Assembly (NCBI GenBank): GCA_937983015.1
Contig: CALKAK010000018.1
Span: 1-9,348 of the forward strand
Source of the DNA: an uncultured Bacillaceae bacterium
GTDB taxonomy: Bacteria; Bacillota; Bacilli; Bacillales; Caldibacillaceae
DNA length: 9,348 nt
Direction of reading: 5' to 3'
The notes below the pieces were generated by a model, which was not told the DNA's origin, did no database searches, and was given only the letters and a program-made list of their open reading frames with translations. Of the stretch, positions 5,756 to 9,348 are shown one piece after another. How positions within the stretch are numbered: position 1 is the stretch's first letter; each line of letters opens with the position of its first letter. The translations under genes were made by a program, and so were the position numbers.

Positions 5756-6991
5756 ATGTCCATCCTACATAGGCAAGATCCGGAAGTCGCCCGGGCGATC
5801 GAACAGGAGCTGAACCGGCAGCAGAATTCGATCGAGCTCATCGCTTCAGAAAACTTCGTCTCCCGTGCCGTTCTTGAGGCACAAGGTTCCGTCTTGACGA
5901 ATAAATACGCTGAAGGCTATCCCGCGAGACGGTATTACGGTGGTTGCGAATACGTGGATATTGTTGAAAATATCGCTAGAGATCGGGCAAAAACCCTTTT
6001 CGGTGCCGAACATGCCAATGTCCAGCCGCACTCCGGAGCCCAGGCGAATATGGCCGTATATCATGCCCTCCTTAAACCGGGAGATACGGTACTAGGCATG
6101 AACCTGAGTCACGGCGGCCATCTCACCCATGGTAGCCCGGTGAACTTCAGCGGCAAACTGTATAATTTTGTTGCCTACGGTGTCGATCCGGAGACAGAAC
6201 AAATCGATTACGATGAAGTACGCGAACAGGCGAAAAAACACCGCCCCCGTTTGATCGTCGCTGGCGCGAGCGCCTATCCCCGTACGATCGACTTTGCCAA
6301 ATTCCGGGAAATCGCTGATGAAGTGGGCGCTTTATTTATGGTCGATATGGCCCATATCGCCGGGCTCGTTGCGACCGGACATCATCCGAGTCCGGTGCCC
6401 TACGCCGATGTCGTGACGACCACCACCCATAAAACACTGCGTGGTCCGCGGGGCGGGATGATCTTATGCAAAAAAGGATACGCTAAAGCGATCGACCGGG
6501 CAGTCTTCCCGGGAATACAGGGTGGCCCGCTCATGCATGTGATCGCCGCTAAAGCCGTCGCTCTCGGAGAAGCGTTGAAGGAGGAATTTAAAACTTATAT
6601 CCAACGGGTAGTCGATAATGCCCGTGTTCTCGGTGAAACATTAAAAGAGGAAGGTCTCCGGCTCGTCTCCGGCGGAACAGATAATCATCTCCTACTGATC
6701 GATGTAAGACCCCTGAAAATTACCGGCGCGATCGCGGAGACGGCTCTAGAAAAAGTGGGAATCACCGTAAATAAAAACGCGATCCCGTTCGACCCGGAAA
6801 AGCCAACGGTCACAAGTGGAATCCGTATCGGTACCCCAGCGGTTACCACTCGTGGGTTCACAACAGAAGATATGAAAGAAATCGGCAAGATTATGGCCAT
6901 GGTGCTGAAACATGTCGATGATGAAACGGTCCTGAAAGAGGCCCGTGAAAAAGTCGCCGCACTCAATAAAAAATATCCGCTCTACGAATAA
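5756..6991 (+). CDS. glyA: Serine hydroxymethyltransferase
   Basis: GlyA is a cytosolic PLP enzyme that interconverts serine and glycine while transferring the one-carbon unit to tetrahydrofolate. It is the main source of C1 units for purines, thymidylate and methionine. The 411-residue product is of normal length and closely matches Bacillus GlyA: RQQNSIELIASENFVS near the N-terminus, NKYAEGYPARRYYGGCE, the HSGAQANMAVY cofactor region, VDMAHIAGLVATG, and the Schiff-base lysine K226 in TTTHKTLRGPRGG. ATG 5756 is chosen because GAGGGG (5741-5746) lies 9 nt upstream. An in-frame TTG at 5747 directly abuts that Shine-Dalgarno and is unlikely. It appears to be monocistronic, with a promoter at 5706 and a terminator right after the stop. 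In B. subtilis it belongs to the purine (PurR) regulon; I cannot find a clear PurBox pair here. Confidence 0.98.
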   Translation: MSILHRQDPEVARAIEQELNRQQNSIELIASENFVSRAVLEAQGSVLTNKYAEGYPARRYYGGCEYVDIVENIARDRAKTLFGAEHANVQPHSGAQANMAVYHALLKPGDTVLGMNLSHGGHLTHGSPVNFSGKLYNFVAYGVDPETEQIDYDEVREQAKKHRPRLIVAGASAYPRTIDFAKFREIADEVGALFMVDMAHIAGLVATGHHPSPVPYADVVTTTTHKTLRGPRGGMILCKKGYAKAIDRAVFPGIQGGPLMHVIAAKAVALGEALKEEFKTYIQRVVDNARVLGETLKEEGLRLVSGGTDNHLLLIDVRPLKITGAIAETALEKVGITVNKNAIPFDPEKPTVTSGIRIGTPAVTTRGFTTEDMKEIGKIMAMVLKHVDDETVLKEAREKVAALNKKYPLYE

Positions 6992-7060
6992 ATCCCTGCC
7001 GTGGTGCTCCTGAAAGTTCCCTCTGCCAACGTGTACGGAGCACCGCCGGGGATTTTATTT
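6991..7060 (+). terminator. Probable intrinsic terminator after glyA
   Basis: Two paired blocks enclose a 26-nt loop: AATCCC (6991-6996) with GGGATT (7049-7054), and GGTGCTCC (7003-7010) with GGAGCACC (7037-7044). A small internal loop lies between the blocks. TTTTATTT follows. The stem begins at the last base of the glyA stop codon. The loop is larger than usual. Confidence 0.75.
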
Positions 7061-7155
7061 AATGTGAAAATATGATCATTCTTTGAATTATTGAAGCGAA
7101 ACGGTTTTTCTTGACGAAAAAGTAGTAAAATAATGATGAAACTTGACAGAAGAGG

Positions 7156-7184
7156 TTGCCGAGCGAAGGGTTTTTTTGTAAAAT
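7156..7184 (+). promoter_or_regulatory. Candidate sigma-A promoter of upp
   Basis: TTGCCG (7156-7161) is followed by 17 nt and then TAAAAT (7179-7184). The expected start near 7191 gives a leader of about 70 nt containing the palindrome GGCCGGCC (7201-7208). Nearby TTGACG (7111) and TTGACA (7143) hexamers have no good -10 at the right distance. Confidence 0.6.
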
Positions 7185-7261
7185 GAAGCGAAGTGGTTTT
7201 GGCCGGCCGTATCACGGGAAACGGTACAGCACATTCAAAACCAAAAAAAGGAGCGAGACCC

Positions 7262-7891
7262 ATGGCTAAAGTCTATATTTTTGATCATCCATTGATTCAA
7301 CACAAGTTAACGCATATTCGTAAAAAGGATACGGGAACGAAAGAATTCAGGGAATTGGTCGATGAAATCGCGACTTTGATGGCCTATGAAGCAACACGGG
7401 ACTTGCCCCTCGAGGAAATCGAAATCGAAACGCCTGTGGCAAAAACGAAGGCGAAAGTTCTATCCGGTAAAAAAATCGGCATCGTCCCGATCTTACGTGC
7501 GGGAATCGGTATGGTAGACGGGATCCTGCGTTTGATCCCTGCTGCTAAAGTGGGGCATATCGGCCTCTACCGCGATCCGGAAACGTTAAAACCCGTAGAA
7601 TATTACGTAAAACTTCCCGCTGATGTTTCGGAACGGGATTTCATCGTCGTTGATCCGATGCTCGCCACAGGTGGTTCTGCTATCGCCGCGATCGATGCGT
7701 TGAAGAAACGGGGCGCAAAACATATCACATTCATGTGTTTAATCGCTGCACCGGAAGGCTTAGAAGCGTTGCAAAAAGCACATCCGGATGTCGATATTTA
7801 CATAGCCGCTCTCGATGAAAGATTGAATGAACATGCCTATATCGTCCCAGGTCTTGGGGATGCCGGCGACCGTTTATTCGGCACGAAATAA
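7262..7891 (+). CDS. upp: Uracil phosphoribosyltransferase
   Basis: Upp converts uracil and PRPP to UMP plus pyrophosphate, the uracil salvage step, in the cytosol. The 209-residue product is the standard length. Diagnostic segments are IVPILRAGIGMVDG (about 74-87), LYRDPETLKPVEYY (about 102-115), the PRPP-binding loop VDPMLATGGSA (130-140), and the C-terminal uracil-recognition stretch YIVPGLGDAGDRLFGTK (193-209). ATG 7262 is favoured by AAAAAAGGAG about 8 nt upstream and by the family N-terminus MAKVYIFDHPLIQHKL. The frame stays open upstream to about 7193, but that extension is not conserved sequence and covers the leader. It has its own promoter and a strong terminator, so it is probably monocistronic. 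The glyA-upp-atp order matches B. subtilis. Confidence 0.98.
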   Translation: MAKVYIFDHPLIQHKLTHIRKKDTGTKEFRELVDEIATLMAYEATRDLPLEEIEIETPVAKTKAKVLSGKKIGIVPILRAGIGMVDGILRLIPAAKVGHIGLYRDPETLKPVEYYVKLPADVSERDFIVVDPMLATGGSAIAAIDALKKRGAKHITFMCLIAAPEGLEALQKAHPDVDIYIAALDERLNEHAYIVPGLGDAGDRLFGTK

Positions 7892-7894
7892 TTG

Positions 7895-7937
7895 AAAAAA
7901 GGCGCTTCAGCATCAATTGGCTGATAGCGCCTTTTTT
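7895..7937. terminator. Strong intrinsic terminator after upp
   Basis: AAAAAAGGCGCT (7895-7906) pairs with AGCGCCTTTTTT (7926-7937), and TCAGC (7907-7911) with GCTGA (7920-7924). One base is bulged, and the 8-nt loop is ATCAATTG. With A-runs on one side and T-runs on the other, it could work in both directions. Confidence 0.95.
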
Positions 7938-8055
7938 TATGTATTATCCAGCTGCTTATCGTATATCCAAAAAACGGTTTGCACGAAAGCATTTTACTAT
8001 GAAAATAATCGGTCATCCCTTACAATAGCCTTAGCCGGTTAGCGAATTTTAAAAA

Positions 8056-8084
8056 TTGACATTGAATAAAAACTATTGTATTTT
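8056..8084 (+). promoter_or_regulatory. Candidate sigma-A promoter P1 of the atp operon
   Basis: A perfect TTGACA (8056-8061) is followed by 17 nt and TATTTT (8079-8084). The predicted start is near 8091, about 220 nt upstream of atpI. Confidence 0.6.
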
Positions 8085-8102
8085 TATCAGTGTGCATGAC
8101 AG

Positions 8103-8132
8103 GGTTTTCAAATGATTTTTCACATGAAAACC
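8103..8132. promoter_or_regulatory. Operator-like inverted repeat upstream of atpI
   Basis: GGTTTTCA (8103-8110) and TGAAAACC (8125-8132) are perfect complements separated by 14 nt. The half-site centres are 22 bp apart, about two helical turns, as expected for a dimeric regulator on one DNA face. The repeat lies downstream of promoter P1 and covers the -35 position of the TATAAT at 8135. No known operator is recognised. Confidence 0.45.
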
Positions 8133-8134
8133 GT

Positions 8135-8140
8135 TATAAT
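8135..8140 (+). promoter_or_regulatory. Candidate -10 of atp promoter P2 (TATAAT)
   Basis: A perfect TATAAT lies 172 nt before atpI. At 17 bp upstream there is only ATGATT (8112-8117), a poor -35, and the inverted repeat at 8103-8132 overlaps that position. An activator-dependent or repressible promoter is possible. Confidence 0.45.
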
Positions 8141-8281
8141 GAACTAAAGGGTTTATGTGTGAACAACATGTGTTACGGATAAAGGGCCTCATTATTATAC
8201 CACAATAATTTTTCCTTTCGCATTGTGAATGATTTCGAAAATATCGACGACAACTGAATACAACGTTTACCCGTACATAGA

Positions 8282-8298
8282 AACGCTTTAAAAGCGTT
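8282..8298. repeat. 17-bp palindrome next to the atpI ribosome binding site
   Basis: AACGCTTT (8282-8289), a single A, then AAAGCGTT (8291-8298) form a near-perfect palindrome ending 2 nt before the AGGAG (8301-8305) of atpI. In RNA it could fold as a 7-bp hairpin with a UAA loop. In DNA the core AAACGCTTT resembles part of a CcpA cre site, but the outer positions do not match well. Confidence 0.5.
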
Positions 8299-8312
8299 AT
8301 AGGAGATGCGAA

Positions 8313-8681
8313 ATGTCAGAACCAGAAGTCATGTTTCGTCGTTACCGCTCTCATATGCTCGTATTATTTGGAATATTGGCAATTGGTTGGGTGTTGAGTG
8401 CTGACAAAGCGATTTTTAATGGTCTTTTTTTGGGCGGAATTGCCAGTTTATTCAATTTATGGAGTTTGTTTCGATTTTCCAGAAAATTACCTATCGCCGT
8501 AAAAGAGGGAAAAGGTTTTTTCGCCACGGGTATGGTGTCCCGAATTGCCTCGGTCAGCATAGCGATCCTGATCAGCCTGTTTAATCCTGAGTATTTCCAT
8601 CTGATTGCCACGATTATCGGTTTACTATCTTCCTATATAGTGATTTTGATAGATTCAGCGATTACTATTTTTAAAAAATAA
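8313..8681 (+). CDS. atpI: ATP synthase protein I (AtpI)
   Basis: AtpI is a small membrane protein encoded first in many F1Fo ATP synthase operons. It is thought to assist Fo assembly, particularly of the c-ring, and has been linked to Mg2+ handling in some bacilli. The 122-residue product has four hydrophobic segments: about 14-30, 34-54, 68-88 and 94-118. There is a basic FRFSRKLP loop in the middle and a short charged N-terminus. Sequence conservation in this family is low, so the call rests on topology, length and position directly ahead of atpB. The start is fixed by AGGAG 7 nt upstream. The leader carries a palindrome next to the Shine-Dalgarno. atpB begins 21 nt after the stop codon, indicating co-transcription. 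Confidence 0.9.
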   Translation: MSEPEVMFRRYRSHMLVLFGILAIGWVLSADKAIFNGLFLGGIASLFNLWSLFRFSRKLPIAVKEGKGFFATGMVSRIASVSIAILISLFNPEYFHLIATIIGLLSSYIVILIDSAITIFKK

Positions 8682-8702
8682 TGAGAGGGAAGAGAGGTGA
8701 AT

Positions 8703-9348
8703 GTGTTGACGCATGAGGAACCGGTGGTGTATCTCTGGAACATCCCATTCAATCCCACAAACGTCCTGGTGATATTGGTCTCCTCGGCGATCGTCTTCTT
8801 CATCGCGATGGTATGTACGCGCCGTCTGGAAATGAAACCGACCGGGGCACAGAACTTCATTGAATGGGTTGTCGATTTCACGAAGGGGATTGTACGCAGC
8901 TCGCTCGATTGGAACACGGGTTCCCGTTTCCATTTACTCGCCTTTACCTTACTGATGTATATTTTCGTCTCGAATATGCTGGGGTTACCGTTTGCCATCG
9001 TTATTGATGGAAAATTATGGTGGAAATCGCCCACGGCCGATCCATTGATCACAATGACCCTTGCCGTGATGGTCATCGGTCTTACCCATTATTATGGTGT
9101 GAAATTGAAGGGGACAAAGGGGTATTTAAAAACATATATCCAGCCTGTAAGTTTCATGTTGCCATTAAAAATCGTTGAGGAGTTTTCCAACTCTCTTTCC
9201 TACGGCTTGCGTCTTTACGGGAATATATATGCGGGCGAGGTTCTGTTAGGTTTACTCGTAACCTTAACCACATCTTCCATTTTTGGTGGCATCCTCGGTA
9301 TCCCGCTGATGATCATCTGGCAGGCTTTCAGCATCTTTATCGGCGCCA
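8703..9348 (+). CDS. atpB: F1Fo ATP synthase subunit a (AtpB), 3' end cut by window edge
   Basis: Subunit a is the membrane stator of Fo, providing the proton half-channels beside the c-ring. I translated 215 residues with no stop before the edge; homologues are about 235-240, so roughly 20-25 residues are missing. Family motifs are present in order: AQNFIEWVVDF (about 49-59), MYIFVSNMLGLPF (about 85-97), LWWKSPTADP (about 105-114), AVMVIGLTHYYGVK and the essential arginine R170 in SYGLRLYGNIYAGE, then IWQAFSIFIGA. The start is GTG 8703 or the adjacent TTG 8706. AGGTGA (8695-8700) serves either, and spacing slightly favours TTG. B. subtilis-type homologues usually read TLGLRLYGN where this has SYGLRLYGN, a conservative variation. 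Confidence 0.96.
   Translation, partial: MLTHEEPVVYLWNIPFNPTNVLVILVSSAIVFFIAMVCTRRLEMKPTGAQNFIEWVVDFTKGIVRSSLDWNTGSRFHLLAFTLLMYIFVSNMLGLPFAIVIDGKLWWKSPTADPLITMTLAVMVIGLTHYYGVKLKGTKGYLKTYIQPVSFMLPLKIVEEFSNSLSYGLRLYGNIYAGEVLLGLLVTLTTSSIFGGILGIPLMIIWQAFSIFIGA

Larger units (their letters stand above)
7938..8312. other. Regulatory gap upstream of the atp operon
   Basis: This AT-rich stretch of about 375 bp has no supported gene. The left 115 bp show nothing I recognise. The right part contains two candidate promoters (8056-8084 and 8135-8140), an 8-bp inverted repeat (8103-8132) and a palindrome just before the atpI Shine-Dalgarno (8282-8298), each listed separately. If transcription starts after the TATAAT, the atpI leader is about 165 nt. 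Confidence 0.6.

Noticed and set aside
7193..7261. N-terminal extension of Upp from an upstream non-ATG start
   Set aside because: The extension overlaps the expected transcription start and leader, lacks a ribosome binding site, and the conserved protein begins at 7262 with a strong Shine-Dalgarno.
8155..8208. 17-codon ORF (ATG at 8155) in the atp leader as an upstream leader peptide
   Set aside because: If P2 starts near 8147 the ORF begins almost at the 5' end, the AAAGGG site is too close, and the peptide has no regulatory codon run.
8191..8214. ATTATT / AATAAT stem followed by T-run as an attenuator of atpI
   Set aside because: Only six A-U pairs with a 7-nt loop; too weak to be believed without conservation.

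Overview
The window reads as ordinary chromosome of a spore-forming member of the Bacillaceae (Firmicutes). The evidence is the gene order spoIIR / ywlC / mntP / ywlE / ywlG / glyA / upp / atpI / atpB, which is close to the spoIIR-to-atp stretch of the Bacillus subtilis chromosome, plus AAGGAG-type ribosome binding sites, GTG/TTG starts and sigma-A-type promoters. The proteins look most like those of Bacillus and Geobacillus relatives. The genus cannot be fixed from sequence alone. I see no mobile element, CRISPR array, rRNA or tRNA, and no obvious horizontally acquired island.

Left part (1-984): the 5' part of spoIIR lies on the minus strand and is cut by the window edge. It is divergent from ywlC (Sua5/TsaC). 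The ~320-bp gap between them holds a good sigma-F-type promoter for spoIIR and, on the ywlC side, a tight cluster of five DnaA boxes (792-883). This cluster is the clearest regulatory element in the window.

Middle (985-5359): five plus-strand genes are ywlC, mntP (Mn2+ exporter), ywlE (protein-arginine phosphatase), a short methyl-accepting chemotaxis protein with almost no extracellular domain, and ywlG (UPF0340). They end at a strong intrinsic terminator (5320-5359). I see no strong terminator inside the run, but TATAAT-like sites precede ywlC and ywlE. In B. subtilis rpiB (ywlF) lies between ywlE and ywlG. Here rpiB is absent and the chemotaxis receptor occupies that slot.

Right part (5360-9348): a ~395-bp AT-rich gap leads to glyA (serine hydroxymethyltransferase), which ends in a terminator. 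upp (uracil phosphoribosyltransferase) follows with its own promoter and a textbook terminator. A ~375-bp regulatory gap then precedes the ATP synthase operon: atpI is complete and atpB runs off the right edge. That gap contains two candidate promoters, an operator-like inverted repeat over one of them, and a 17-bp palindrome directly 5' of the atpI Shine-Dalgarno.

Functionally this is housekeeping: tRNA t6A synthesis, Mn homeostasis, arginine dephosphorylation, C1/glycine metabolism, pyrimidine salvage and energy conversion, next to a sporulation signalling gene. No wholly new system is evident. The points worth follow-up are the DnaA-box cluster, the receptor in the rpiB position, the untested inverted repeats in front of the atp operon, and a possible 34-codon ORF in the glyA upstream gap.
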